From positions 868,001 to 932,000 of the forward strand of contig NZ_QXTF01000001.1 of NCBI RefSeq assembly GCF_003583725.1: DNA of 64,000 bases, written 5' to 3'. The notes beneath the pieces were generated by a model. It saw nothing but the letters and a program-made list of their open reading frames with translations. It searched no databases and was not told the origin of the DNA. This document shows, piece after piece, positions 45,856-54,909 of this stretch; position 1 is the first letter of the stretch, and every line of letters begins with the position of its first letter. The stretch comes from Sphingomonas edaphi (GTDB lineage Bacteria; Pseudomonadota; Alphaproteobacteria; Sphingomonadales; Sphingomonadaceae). The position numbers were made by a program, and so were the translations under genes.

Positions 45856-47181
45856 TTGCTGTTCGATCGACTGGCCGTTTGCCTGCCCCTCGCCCTGCTC
45901 ATCCTGCCGGTTCCTGCCCAGGCACAATTGTCCCGCAGCGAAAGCAGCATGATCGCCCATATCGATCGTGAGCAGCAGAGGACGGTCGCGATGCTCGAAA
46001 CGTGGGTCAACCAGAACAGCGGGTCGCAGAATATCGACGGCGTAACCAAGGTTGGCGAGATGCTCCGCAATGAGCTGGAACCGCTGGGTTTCAAGGTCGA
46101 CTGGGTCGACATGCGGTCGACCGGCCGCGGAGGTCACATCGTCGCCCGCCATCCGGGCAAGGCGGGCAACAAGCGCCTTCTGCTCATTGGCCATCTCGAC
46201 ACAGTGTTCGAACCCGACAGCCCGTTCCAGCGCTGGACCCGCGAGGGCGACAAGGGCGAGGGTCCGGGCGCGGGTGACAACAAGGGCGGCATGGCGGTAA
46301 TGATTGCAGCGCTCCGTGCCATGCGGGCAGCGGGGACACTTAAAAACGCCAATATCGAAATTGTACTGACCGGCGACGAGGAGGATAGCGGCAACCCGAT
46401 CGACGTCGCCCGCCGCGACTTGATCGCGGCTGGCAAGCGCGCCGACATCGCGCTTGATTTCGAAGGGTTGAGCCAAGTGGTTGAAAATGGCGCGCTGGTC
46501 GACATGGGATCAATCGCCCGGCGCAGTTCGGGAAGCTGGACGGTGACGGTCACCGCACAGGGCGGCCATTCCAGCGGCATCTTCTCCAGCGCAGCGGGCA
46601 ACGGCGCGATCTACGAGCTAGCGCGGATCATCGACACATTCCGACGCGAGTTACCAGAAGACAAACTGACCTTCAACGTCGGTCTGGTCGGTGGCGGCGA
46701 CACCGCAAAGCTGGATGAAGGACGCATCCGACTGAACGCAACCGGCAAGACCAACATCATAGCCTCGATCGCAGTCGCACGGGGGGACCTGCGCGCGATC
46801 AGCGAGGAGCAGATCCAGCGGACCCAGAACAAGATGAAGGCCATCGTCGGCCGCTCGCTGCACGGCGCGAAGGCCGAAATCATATTCGACACCGGCGGCT
46901 ATCCGCCGATGGCACCAACCGCGGGCAATGCGGCGTTATTGGCCAAACTCAATCGCATCAATGCCGACCTGCGCCTGCCCGCCATGGGCGCACTCGATCC
47001 GCTGAAGCGCGGAGCGGCAGACATCAGCTTCGTTGCCAAGGACGTCGACGGGATCAACGGGCTGGGTCCGGCGAGTACCGGCGACCATGCGCCGGGTGAA
47101 GCGGTCAACATTCCCAGCATCTGGCGGCAGGCCAAGCGCGCCGCGATCCTGATGAGCCGTCTGGCCGCGGAAAAGCGATAG
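45856..47181 (+). CDS. M20 family metallopeptidase, exported
   Basis: 441 residues from TTG 45856, chosen because AAGGAA lies seven bases upstream and it gives a signal peptide (MLFDRLAVCLPLALLILPVPAQA). The frame runs further up into the target duplication without a signal. Metal and catalytic motifs: LIGHLDTVF near 110, GAGDNKGGMA near 140 and TGDEEDSGNP near 173, DFEGLS near 205, DHAPGEAVN near 415. It resembles carboxypeptidase G2 (glutamate carboxypeptidase), but the substrate is open. The insertion lies 67 bases upstream of this start and may disturb the promoter. Confidence 0.9.
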   Translation: MLFDRLAVCLPLALLILPVPAQAQLSRSESSMIAHIDREQQRTVAMLETWVNQNSGSQNIDGVTKVGEMLRNELEPLGFKVDWVDMRSTGRGGHIVARHPGKAGNKRLLLIGHLDTVFEPDSPFQRWTREGDKGEGPGAGDNKGGMAVMIAALRAMRAAGTLKNANIEIVLTGDEEDSGNPIDVARRDLIAAGKRADIALDFEGLSQVVENGALVDMGSIARRSSGSWTVTVTAQGGHSSGIFSSAAGNGAIYELARIIDTFRRELPEDKLTFNVGLVGGGDTAKLDEGRIRLNATGKTNIIASIAVARGDLRAISEEQIQRTQNKMKAIVGRSLHGAKAEIIFDTGGYPPMAPTAGNAALLAKLNRINADLRLPAMGALDPLKRGAADISFVAKDVDGINGLGPASTGDHAPGEAVNIPSIWRQAKRAAILMSRLAAEKR

Positions 47182-47278
47182 AGCGCAGGCGCGGAAGTCC
47201 GCCGTTCCGTAAGGTAAGCTGTGGCAATCCCGCAACTTGTCGGGACTCCCCGGTCAGGGCAATAAATGACCCTTGAAA

Positions 47279-47300
47279 GGCCGCGCGGTTCGACGCGGCC
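47279..47300 (+). other. Leader hairpin before the autotransporter
   Basis: GGCCGCG (47279-47285) pairs with CGCGGCC (47294-47300), eight-base loop. It ends four bases before the ribosome-binding site GGGGAGG, so it could stabilise or tune the mRNA. No T-run, so not a terminator. Confidence 0.4.
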
Positions 47301-47316
47301 GCTGGGGAGGAATCAC

Positions 47317-49143
47317 ATGACCAAGTATCGCCTGCTGACTGCGTCCCTGCTCGCCGCGAGTGCCCTGACCTTCGCAGCGCCGGCCGCCGCTCAGCGGATC
47401 GACAACATCGTCGCGTTCGGCGACAGCTACGCCGACGACGGCAACGCCTTCGAACTGGCCGGAATCGATCCGGTCAGCACGCAGGTCTATACCACCGGTC
47501 GTTTTTCGGGCGGCACCAATTATATTGACACGCTGGCCGAGCTGATCGGAGCATCGATCGAGAATTTCGCTATCGGCGGTGCCAAGACCGACAACAGCAA
47601 CGTCAACGTCGGCCTGCCCGGCTTCCAGTTCGAAGTCGCAGCTTTTCTCGGCGGCGGTCTCGTTCCCGCCTTCCCTGCCGGTGACGGCCTATTCGATGAA
47701 GATGACCTGCTGGCGATATCGATTGGCGGCAATGACGCACGCGCGTACCAGTTAGGCGGCGGCACACTTGCCGGCGCGCCGGGCGCGGCGACGGTGGCAG
47801 CGGCGAACGCAACCTTCGGCATGGACGCGCTTGTTGCCGCCGGCGCACAGAACATCAGTTTCCTGGCAGGCGACACCGGGCGGCTTCCGGAAATCGCACC
47901 GAATCCCTCGGGAGCGACGATCCGCTCGTCCTTCTCGACGACCTTCAACACGGCCATGCAATCGACGCTCGCGGGCTATGCTGCCGACGGCGTCATCGTC
48001 CACTACCTTGACCTCAACCTCCTACTCGACAATGTCATCGCCGACCCGACGGCATACGGCATTAACAACGGGCTGGTTTGCCCGATCTTCCCCAACCCCA
48101 CCTGCGTCGTCAACGCCGGCGGTTACCTCTTCTATGGTGACGCGCTCCACCTGACGTCGGACGGCTACAAGGTCGTGGCCCAATATGTCGCAGCCCAGCT
48201 AACCGCCCCGCTGACCCTGCAGGCGCCCAGCGACCTCGGCCTCGACATGGCGCGCCAGTTTGGCCGCACATTAAGCAGCCGGATGGACACGGGCGCTCCC
48301 CGTGACGGCGACATGCCGGAAGGGCTTAAATTCTTCCTTGTCGGCGACACAGTGTCGCGCCATCTCGACGCGGGCGAGCGCAACCTCGACTATCGCGCTA
48401 CTAGCGTCGGCGCGACTGCTGGCCTGCAATATGGCTTCGGCTCCGGCGTGGCGGGCCTCGCGATCAACTATTCCAAGCCCAACGTCGGCTTCACCAGCGA
48501 CGCGGCGGACGTCGACAGCCGGTCAGTCCAGGTCGGCGGGTTCGCCGGCTTCGGCATCGCAGGTGGCTTCGCGCAGGCCTATGCAGGTTATGGCTGGGAC
48601 AAGCATAACCTGAAGCGAGCGGGCGTCGTCGATGGCATGGAAGCCGAAACCGACGGGAAGCATTTCCTGATCGGCGCAAAGGCCGGTTACCTGATGTCGG
48701 TTGGCACGATCCGGGTCGGCCCGGTCGTCGCGCTCGACTATGCTAAGGCCAAGGTCGACGCCTACACCGAGGAAGGCGACCCGGTCCTGACGCTCAACGT
48801 CGACCAGGTCACCTACAAATCGCTTCGCGGTAGCGCTGGCCTTGAAGTTCGCGGTGATTTTGAAGGCGGCGGCGTGCAGCTTCGCCCTTACGCCTCGGCT
48901 ATGGTCGAAAAGGACTTCACGGGCGACGAGCGAGTGGTCCGGTTCTCGCAGACCTCGGCCCCTACGATCGTCAACAGCTTCGCGCTGAGCGACGCGTCGA
49001 AAAAGGCCTATGGTCGCTTCGGCGTGGGCTTCAACGCGGCTATCCTCGACGGCGTCAACCTCGACCTCGCGGGGTCGGCGACGATCGGCAAGGACCAAGG
49101 CGAAGAAACCTCAGCCCACCTCGGTCTGCGTTTCGGCTTTTAA
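47317..49143 (+). CDS. GDSL esterase/lipase autotransporter
   Basis: 608 residues from ATG 47317 behind GGGGAGG. Signal peptide ends APAAAQ near 26. The SGNH hydrolase passenger shows block I FGDSYADDGN with Ser37, block III SIGGNDARAY, and catalytic Asp/His in DALHLTSDGYK near 285. From ~330 an autotransporter barrel of about 275 residues ends HLGLRFGF, with the usual terminal Phe. EstA-type enzymes stay on the cell surface and cleave esters or lipids. Stands alone with a terminator after it. Confidence 0.93.
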   Translation: MTKYRLLTASLLAASALTFAAPAAAQRIDNIVAFGDSYADDGNAFELAGIDPVSTQVYTTGRFSGGTNYIDTLAELIGASIENFAIGGAKTDNSNVNVGLPGFQFEVAAFLGGGLVPAFPAGDGLFDEDDLLAISIGGNDARAYQLGGGTLAGAPGAATVAAANATFGMDALVAAGAQNISFLAGDTGRLPEIAPNPSGATIRSSFSTTFNTAMQSTLAGYAADGVIVHYLDLNLLLDNVIADPTAYGINNGLVCPIFPNPTCVVNAGGYLFYGDALHLTSDGYKVVAQYVAAQLTAPLTLQAPSDLGLDMARQFGRTLSSRMDTGAPRDGDMPEGLKFFLVGDTVSRHLDAGERNLDYRATSVGATAGLQYGFGSGVAGLAINYSKPNVGFTSDAADVDSRSVQVGGFAGFGIAGGFAQAYAGYGWDKHNLKRAGVVDGMEAETDGKHFLIGAKAGYLMSVGTIRVGPVVALDYAKAKVDAYTEEGDPVLTLNVDQVTYKSLRGSAGLEVRGDFEGGGVQLRPYASAMVEKDFTGDERVVRFSQTSAPTIVNSFALSDASKKAYGRFGVGFNAAILDGVNLDLAGSATIGKDQGEETSAHLGLRFGF

Positions 49144-49160
49144 CCTTCGGACAAGGAAGC

Positions 49161-49190
49161 GGCGGCGGCCAAACCCGGCTGCCGCCTTTT
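49161..49190 (+). terminator. Rho-independent terminator of the autotransporter gene
   Basis: A ten-base-pair GC-rich stem (49161-49170 with 49177-49186, one G-T pair), loop AAACCC, followed by TTTTCTTT. It lies 17 bases after the autotransporter stop. Confidence 0.85.
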
Positions 49191-49222
49191 CTTTGCGCCC
49201 AAGCTGTGCATGAGCAGTCCGA

Positions 49223-50746
49223 ATGACCGGTCGGCGTGCCAGCTCAGTACTCGTCCCGGAAAGATTCAGCCGCTTGCGGCTCCTTGCGAGCGCCCGCCGC
49301 TTTCGAAGGACCAAGCTGGTCGAAAGCGTCGACCAGCTCGAGGTTCTCTCCAAGGTCGACGAGGAATCGGCTCTCTCCGCCCGCTTCATCTTCATGACGC
49401 TGATGTCCGCCGGAATCGCAATTCTCGGCCTTCTGCTATCGTCTCCGGCGGTCGTGATCGGCGCGATGCTGCTGTCGCCGCTGATGGGGCCGATTATTGG
49501 CGCCGGGTTCGCCCTGGCGGTTGGCGACGCGATCGAATTGCGGCGGTGCTCGCGAACAATGCTGGCGGGCACTCTACTGGCAGTCGCGATCAGCGCCTTG
49601 ATCGTTCTTTGTTCACCGATCCAGAGTGTTACATCGGAAATCGCGGCGCGGACCCGGCCGAACCTGTTCGACTTGCTCGTCGCGCTCTTTTCGGCGTTGG
49701 CCGGCGCATATGCTATGATCCGCGGGCGCGAAGGGACAATCGTCGGCGTAGCGATTGCTACCGCCCTGATGCCGCCACTAGCCGTGATCGGCTATGGCCT
49801 TGCGACGGCAAATTGGACGGTGTTTGGCGGCTCGCTGCTGTTGTTCATCACCAACCTGATGACAATCGCGCTGTCCGCGGCAGTGATGGCACGGCTTTAT
49901 GGATTCAGTACCCAACTGACGAAGAAGCAGACGCGGCTCCAAGTTCTCGGCATCGTCGGTGCATTCGCGGTGCTGGCTGTCCCGCTGGGCATCTCACTGA
50001 AGCGAATCGCGTGGGAGGCCAACGCCTCGCGGCAGGCCTCATCCATTATTCGCGGCGCCTTCGATCCGAAGGCGCGCGTCACGCAGGTCGAATTTGACTT
50101 CGACGCAAAGCCCGTCACCATTACCTCTTCCGTCCTTACCCCGCGGTTCGAACCGCATGCCCAAACGAATGTCACCAATCAATTGGCCCAAGCGCTCGGG
50201 CGCGAAGTGAGCGTGAAGATCAACCAGTACCGCGTTGGAACTGACATCGGCGCGGCCGAGGCAGCCGAACTGGCGGCAGCAAAGGTTAAGGCGCAGGCGG
50301 CAGCGACCGACCGGCAGGTTTCGCAATTAGTCCAGAATGTCGCGCTGGCAGCGGGCTTAGGCCGCAACGACGTCGTGGTCGATCGCGACCAGCAACGGGT
50401 CTTCGCACGCGCCCGGCCGATCGACGGCGCGACGCTTGCTGGCTATCGCGAGATCGAGCGACGCGTTGCGGCCAATGCGCCCGGCTGGCGGGTGGAGATC
50501 ACCCCGCCGCTGCGTCCTCTGCCTACCGTTCGTTTCGACGATGAGGATCGCCCCGATACGGCCGCCATCGATCTTCTTGCCTGGGCAGCCCGGCGGGTGT
50601 CGGCGCCGATCGAATTGTCGGGATCGGCCCAGCACGTTGCCATTGTTCGCCGGGAGCTTGATCGTCGCGGCGTCTCCGACATTCGCGAAGTCGAGGGAAA
50701 CAGCGCCGAGGTTCACCCGCGCTGGGCCCCTCCAGCTGAAGATTAG
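49223..50746 (+). CDS. DUF389 domain membrane protein
   Basis: 507 residues. Six hydrophobic helices between ~55 and 265; DUF389 motif IGAMLLSPLMGPIIGAGFALAVGD near 85 and GREGTIVGVAIATALMPPLAVIGYGLA near 170. The C-terminal half is soluble, with an OmpA/BON-like segment VVDRDQQRVFARARPI. No function is established for DUF389. The first ~30 residues are basic and the start is not firmly fixed. Its end overlaps the convergent lipoprotein by four bases. Confidence 0.86.
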   Translation: MTGRRASSVLVPERFSRLRLLASARRFRRTKLVESVDQLEVLSKVDEESALSARFIFMTLMSAGIAILGLLLSSPAVVIGAMLLSPLMGPIIGAGFALAVGDAIELRRCSRTMLAGTLLAVAISALIVLCSPIQSVTSEIAARTRPNLFDLLVALFSALAGAYAMIRGREGTIVGVAIATALMPPLAVIGYGLATANWTVFGGSLLLFITNLMTIALSAAVMARLYGFSTQLTKKQTRLQVLGIVGAFAVLAVPLGISLKRIAWEANASRQASSIIRGAFDPKARVTQVEFDFDAKPVTITSSVLTPRFEPHAQTNVTNQLAQALGREVSVKINQYRVGTDIGAAEAAELAAAKVKAQAAATDRQVSQLVQNVALAAGLGRNDVVVDRDQQRVFARARPIDGATLAGYREIERRVAANAPGWRVEITPPLRPLPTVRFDDEDRPDTAAIDLLAWAARRVSAPIELSGSAQHVAIVRRELDRRGVSDIREVEGNSAEVHPRWAPPAED

Positions 50747-51336
50747 GACCCAAGGCAGTCCAAAAAGACGGTGCGTGCCTCGGACGCGCCGCGGACCGTC
50801 AACCCGGCGCCCTGGCTCACGCCTACCTGAACCGCGCCGTTCGAGCCGAAAGTGCGCTCAACCGCGCGAGCCATATCGCCCGCCGGAACGACCGCCTGCC
50901 ATGCCGTCTGGCCCGCCCGCTGCGTGACGCCACGCACCGGGACGGATGCCGCCGTGCCGTTGCCGGTGAAACTAAGCGTCCCGCTGCCCCCGTCCGGCGC
51001 GCGGGCGCCGCGGACGAACACGAGTTCCTTTTTGCCGTCGGCGGCGTCGCGACACTGGATCGAGAGGGCCGGGTCCGCCGCGGCAGGACCATAGGTCGCC
51101 TTCCGCTCGGCGCTGCTGTAACTCCACATCATCCCGTCGGTCGCGGCGGGGGTTGCCATTTGCTCGGCACGCTCGGCCGCGGCGGCATTGGCGGGCGCCG
51201 CAAGGCCGTCCGCCAATGCGTCGCCGACCATGTTATCGGCCGGCGCGACCGCCTCTTCCGCCACCGGGTCCGACCGGTCGCAGGCCAGCAGCGCGAGGAA
51301 CGCCGCGAACGGCAGGACGGGAAGCACCTTGATCAT
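50743..51336 (-). CDS. Putative lipoprotein of unknown function
   Basis: 197 residues. Lipobox ALLACD gives Cys19. An Ala/Asp-rich linker (20-65) is followed by a ~130-residue domain (MMWSYSSAERKATYGPAAADPALSIQC, KKELVFVRGARAPD, TVFLDCLGS) with two cysteines. Domain type not recognised; its pattern of beta strands suggests an envelope-located binding or protective role. Convergent with the DUF389 gene. Confidence 0.7.
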   Translation of the reverse strand: MIKVLPVLPFAAFLALLACDRSDPVAEEAVAPADNMVGDALADGLAAPANAAAAERAEQMATPAATDGMMWSYSSAERKATYGPAAADPALSIQCRDAADGKKELVFVRGARAPDGGSGTLSFTGNGTAASVPVRGVTQRAGQTAWQAVVPAGDMARAVERTFGSNGAVQVGVSQGAGLTVRGASEARTVFLDCLGS

Positions 51337-51453
51337 GGCCGCCTAACGCCGCGTCGGGGCGGAAGGTCCATCCCATTGACAGAAAGCCAAAAACAACGGC
51401 TCATAACGGAACCGGAATGGCGTCATGGCGCCAGCTGAGGAGGGGGAGCATTC

Positions 51454-51915
51454 ATGGAACCGACCGTCGCGAAAACGCCTGTCCACCTGTGGTTGGTCGG
51501 CGTACTGTCGCTGCTGTGGAATAGCTTCGGCGCGTACGACTATTTCATGACCCGGACGCGCAACACGGATTATTTGTCGTCCATGCCGGGCCTGACGGCC
51601 GAGCAGATCCTCGCTTATGTCGACAGCTTCCCGCTGTGGGCGCAGGCGGCGTGGGGCTTTGGCGTGTGGGGAGCCCTCCTAGGATCGATCCTGCTGCTGA
51701 TGCGCAACCGCTGGGCGGTAACGGCTTTTGCCGTGTCACTGGCAGGAGCCATCATCAGCTTCGCCTATCAATATGCCGGGCCGCCTGCGCCCGCGCCGAT
51801 GAACGAGGGTGCGATGGCGATCATGCCGATCGTCATCATCGCAGTCGCCGCGCTGCTTTATTTCTACGCCTACCGGCAGCGGGCGAGCGGAGCGTTGCGC
51901 TCACCGTCAGCGTGA
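51454..51915 (+). CDS. Four-helix inner-membrane protein of unknown function
   Basis: 153 residues with GGAGGGGGAGC upstream. Four hydrophobic segments: HLWLVGVLSLLWNSFGAYD, AQAAWGFGVWGALLGSILLLM, WAVTAFAVSLAGAIISF and AIMPIVIIAVAALLYFYA. Similar proteins occur widely in sphingomonads without a function. The 3' end overlaps the convergent S10 gene by nine bases. Confidence 0.75.
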   Translation: MEPTVAKTPVHLWLVGVLSLLWNSFGAYDYFMTRTRNTDYLSSMPGLTAEQILAYVDSFPLWAQAAWGFGVWGALLGSILLLMRNRWAVTAFAVSLAGAIISFAYQYAGPPAPAPMNEGAMAIMPIVIIAVAALLYFYAYRQRASGALRSPSA

Positions 51916-53406
51916 TCGGATGAATGCCCGGATGTCGCGGGTCAATTTCACGCGATCCTCGTCGCGAACGTACATCATGTGGCCCGAATGGTAGTAGTGA
52001 TACTCTACCCGGTCCTGCGGAATGCCTGTGCGTGACAGCGCATATTCAGCGGCGAAGAAGGGCGTGGCAAAATCGTAATAGCCCTGACCAACGAAGATGC
52101 GCAGACCGCGATTTTCGCGCAGCGCCGTGCCTAGATAGGGTGCCACATTTAGATAGGCGTTGGTGTCGCGCCCGCCGATGCGCCAGTCCCAGTCGCGCCC
52201 GATGCCCGAAATCGACTGATATTCGCGATCGGTGACGAACCCGAGCGGGCCGCGGGCCCAGCTGTTGATTGCGGCGGTATAGCCAGCATCGATGCCGTAG
52301 AAGCTGGGATCATTGTCGGGTGTTTCACCCGCGCTGTCATAGTCCTTGCCGGTGTAGCGGCTGTCAAGGCGGCCGACCGTCTGGCCGCGGTCGCGGAGCA
52401 GTTCCTTGTAGAAGCGGCCGGGCGTGACCCGCAGGTCGGCGGCTTCGAGATAAGCCTCGCCAAGTCCGGTAAAGCGGGACAATTGCGTGCGGATCGCGGT
52501 TCGCTCCTCGGCCGGCAGCTTCTGCCCCTTGAGCAGCGCCGTGGCGTAAGGACCGATCGCGAATTGGCGCGCTTCCTCGACGAACTGCTCGACCGAAGGT
52601 GAGGTTGCCTTGCCGTGATAAAGCGCGGTCGCGGCCATCGACGGCAGGTTTGTTATGTAGCTGAGCTCATTGCCCTGCGTATCGGCGCCGGCAGCGAAGT
52701 CTAGCACCGTCGAGATGAGCAGGATTCCGTTGAGGCCGACGTCGTTGAATGTCTCGCCTTCGAGTTGGTTGACCACGGCGGCAGACCGGGTCGTGCCATA
52801 GCTTTCACCACCGAGGAACTTCGGGCTGTTCCAACGGCCATTGTCGTTCAACCAGCGGCGAATGACCGTCGCGACAGCCTTGGCGTCGGCCGTGATGCCG
52901 TAGAATTCCTTGGGGTCGGTCTTGCCGATGAGGTGAGAGAAGCCAGTACCGGGCGGATCGATGAAGACGATGTCGGTGACGTCGAGCAGCGAGTCCGGAT
53001 TGTCGACGATCGGATAGGGCGGTGCCCCGTCGTCGCGCGCGTCCGAAGGGATGGCGACCCGCTTCGGCCCGAACGCGCCCATCTGCAACCAGACCGAGCC
53101 GGAACCGGGACCGCCATTGAACAGGAAGGTCACCGGCCGGTTGGGATCGCGCGGCTCCTTGACGTAGGCCGTCGTGACGATGGCGGCCTTTTGTGTGCCG
53201 TCGTCGCCGCTTATGATCGTCTCGCCGATCGTGGCGCTATAGTTGATCTTCTGGCCGCCGAAGTTGCCGCTGTGCCGCGTAGTGCGGACCTGCGGAGCAA
53301 CCTTTTCAACCTTGGCTGCTGCCGGCTTGTCGGCAGGCTTGTCCTGCGCAACCGCACTGTTCGCCGCCAGCACCAGCGCGAGCGCCGTCAAACCACGAAA
53401 CAACAT
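51907..53406 (-). CDS. S10 family serine carboxypeptidase-like protein
   Basis: 499 residues. Signal peptide ends NSAVAQ near 21. Catalytic Ser in GGESYGTTRSA near 200, Asp region in ...FVGQGYYDFATPFFA near 435, His in HSGHMMYVRDE near 477, the S10 order. FLFNGGPGSGSVWLQ near 96 is the oxyanion region. Probably a periplasmic carboxypeptidase for peptides. Bacterial S10 proteins are less studied than eukaryotic ones. Adjacent to L,D-transpeptidase on the same strand, 103 bases apart. Confidence 0.9.
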   Translation of the reverse strand: MLFRGLTALALVLAANSAVAQDKPADKPAAAKVEKVAPQVRTTRHSGNFGGQKINYSATIGETIISGDDGTQKAAIVTTAYVKEPRDPNRPVTFLFNGGPGSGSVWLQMGAFGPKRVAIPSDARDDGAPPYPIVDNPDSLLDVTDIVFIDPPGTGFSHLIGKTDPKEFYGITADAKAVATVIRRWLNDNGRWNSPKFLGGESYGTTRSAAVVNQLEGETFNDVGLNGILLISTVLDFAAGADTQGNELSYITNLPSMAATALYHGKATSPSVEQFVEEARQFAIGPYATALLKGQKLPAEERTAIRTQLSRFTGLGEAYLEAADLRVTPGRFYKELLRDRGQTVGRLDSRYTGKDYDSAGETPDNDPSFYGIDAGYTAAINSWARGPLGFVTDREYQSISGIGRDWDWRIGGRDTNAYLNVAPYLGTALRENRGLRIFVGQGYYDFATPFFAAEYALSRTGIPQDRVEYHYYHSGHMMYVRDEDRVKLTRDIRAFIRSR

Positions 53407-53509
53407 CGACCCCTCCCTGACTCACAAGGCACGCACCATGGCCCGTGCAGCCGATCAGGCAAAGCCGTGTCGATCAACAGCCGTCTGGAGGCGGCGGACG
53501 GCAGCCGGC

Positions 53510-54802
53510 TTAAGTTGCGGACGCGACCCGTTGCTGGCCAAACATCATTTGCGGCATGGCCAGCGCGTCGAAGCCATAGGGATCGGCCCGGAACATGACC
53601 CCGTTGGCCGTTGGCGCGACGGTCAGGTAGGTCATGTAGACCGGCATCGGCTTGGGCACGTCGAACTTCTGTTCGACGCCGGTCGCAGCGTGCGGCACAT
53701 AGCCGAACGCCCAGGTCGCGAAGCGCCGATAATCTTCAAGCCGGACGCAGCCGTTGCTGAGGTGGCGGTCGGTTTTCGCGAACAACTCCGGATGGGGCGT
53801 GTCATGCAGGTAGATGCCGAAATCGTTTGGCGTCTCGAACTTCATGTTGCGCATCGAGTTCCAGGGTCCGGGCAGCTGGCGGACGCGGATCGTAGGCTGG
53901 ACCTTGCCGGAAGCGATTCCGCGCCAGTTGACCGTCTTCGGGTCGATGATCGGCGCGTTGGGCGACCAGTCGCGAAGCACTTCGTAATGGAAGTCCTTCA
54001 GATAGGAGATGCCTTGCTCGCGAATGCGCTTGGCCGTCAGGCTGCGCACCAGCTCCGGTGGAACGTTCCAGTAGGGATTGGCCTTCGCGTTGCGAAGGAT
54101 GACCGCCATCATCGGCGTCTTCGTTTCGGGAGCGCCAACGACGACCCGCATTTTGTCGGCCATCCGGTCGCGGTCGAAAAAATAGATCTCGGCGGCACCA
54201 CTATCGACCACGGCGTACCGGTCGAAGGCCCGGGTTGCCGGCAGGCGATAGGCGCGCTCCATGTTGATCGCGATCCGCTTCTCATAATAGTCGGCGCCGC
54301 GATTAAGCGAGGCGATAGTCCCTCGCCCGGCAATGCCGTCGGGCGTTCCGAGGCCGTGCACCTGCTGGTAATTCTTCACTGCCTGGTACAGTTGTTCATC
54401 ATACGCGCCGGATGGCGACAGGCCGAGGCGAGTGCGCAACAACTGAACCCGCTTGCCCGACGATCCTCGTTTCATGGCGGCGCCGACAGGAATCTTCGTC
54501 TGCGGCAATCGGCCCCAGGTCGCTTCATATTGTTGGAGGCCGCGCGCGAGGTCGGCGAACATCGGGTTGGGCGCGCCGCGCTTGCCCCCCCCGAAGTCGA
54601 AATTGAACAGGCGCGCCAACCAGTTCTGCGGCCGCTGCTTGCGCTTGGCGACATTGGCCATCTGCGGATCGACATAGACGAAGTCGATGCCCTGCTTGAT
54701 GGCGCGCGGCACTGCGACCGGCTCGTCGCCGCGCGGCTGCGCGACCACGGGCTGGGCCGCGATGACCGACAGGGCACTTGCAACAAGGATTAATTTTTTC
54801 AT
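53510..54802 (-). CDS. L,D-transpeptidase with peptidoglycan-binding domain
   Basis: 430 residues. Signal peptide ends VVAQPRG near 22. Peptidoglycan-binding repeat RVQLLRTRLGLSPSGAYDEQLYQAV near 110. The YkuD catalytic motif is IYLHDTPHPELFAKTDRHLSNGCVRLED near 340; Cys in SNGC acylates the peptidoglycan stem. It makes 3-3 crosslinks or attaches proteins. Only six bases separate the ATG from a strong hairpin (54809-54828), with no free ribosome-binding site, so its translation may be controlled. Confidence 0.92.
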   Translation of the reverse strand: MKKLILVASALSVIAAQPVVAQPRGDEPVAVPRAIKQGIDFVYVDPQMANVAKRKQRPQNWLARLFNFDFGGGKRGAPNPMFADLARGLQQYEATWGRLPQTKIPVGAAMKRGSSGKRVQLLRTRLGLSPSGAYDEQLYQAVKNYQQVHGLGTPDGIAGRGTIASLNRGADYYEKRIAINMERAYRLPATRAFDRYAVVDSGAAEIYFFDRDRMADKMRVVVGAPETKTPMMAVILRNAKANPYWNVPPELVRSLTAKRIREQGISYLKDFHYEVLRDWSPNAPIIDPKTVNWRGIASGKVQPTIRVRQLPGPWNSMRNMKFETPNDFGIYLHDTPHPELFAKTDRHLSNGCVRLEDYRRFATWAFGYVPHAATGVEQKFDVPKPMPVYMTYLTVAPTANGVMFRADPYGFDALAMPQMMFGQQRVASAT

Positions 54803-54808
54803 GATATT

Positions 54809-54828
54809 AGCGCCGCTCGCGCGGCGCT
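54809..54828. other. Hairpin in the leader of the L,D-transpeptidase gene
   Basis: AGCGCCGC (54809-54816) and GCGGCGCT (54821-54828) pair perfectly around a four-base loop. On the minus strand it ends six bases before the ATG and is not followed by a T-run. It sits between uvrB and the transpeptidase. Confidence 0.5.
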
Positions 54829-54909
54829 TCCCCGAGTGAATTCCTTAATCAAACACTCTGGAGGGCATTGGGTTGCGCTCGCCTGAACGCAAGAGCGTGT
54901 GCGGCCGAG

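Noticed and set aside
49210-50097. 295-codon plus-strand frame overlapping the DUF389 gene in another frame
   Set aside because: Arg-rich shadow frame; the DUF389 motifs are in the other frame.
53243-54793. 516-codon plus-strand open frame
   Set aside because: Antisense to the S10 peptidase start and L,D-transpeptidase, both with clear motifs; a codon-bias artefact of GC-rich DNA.
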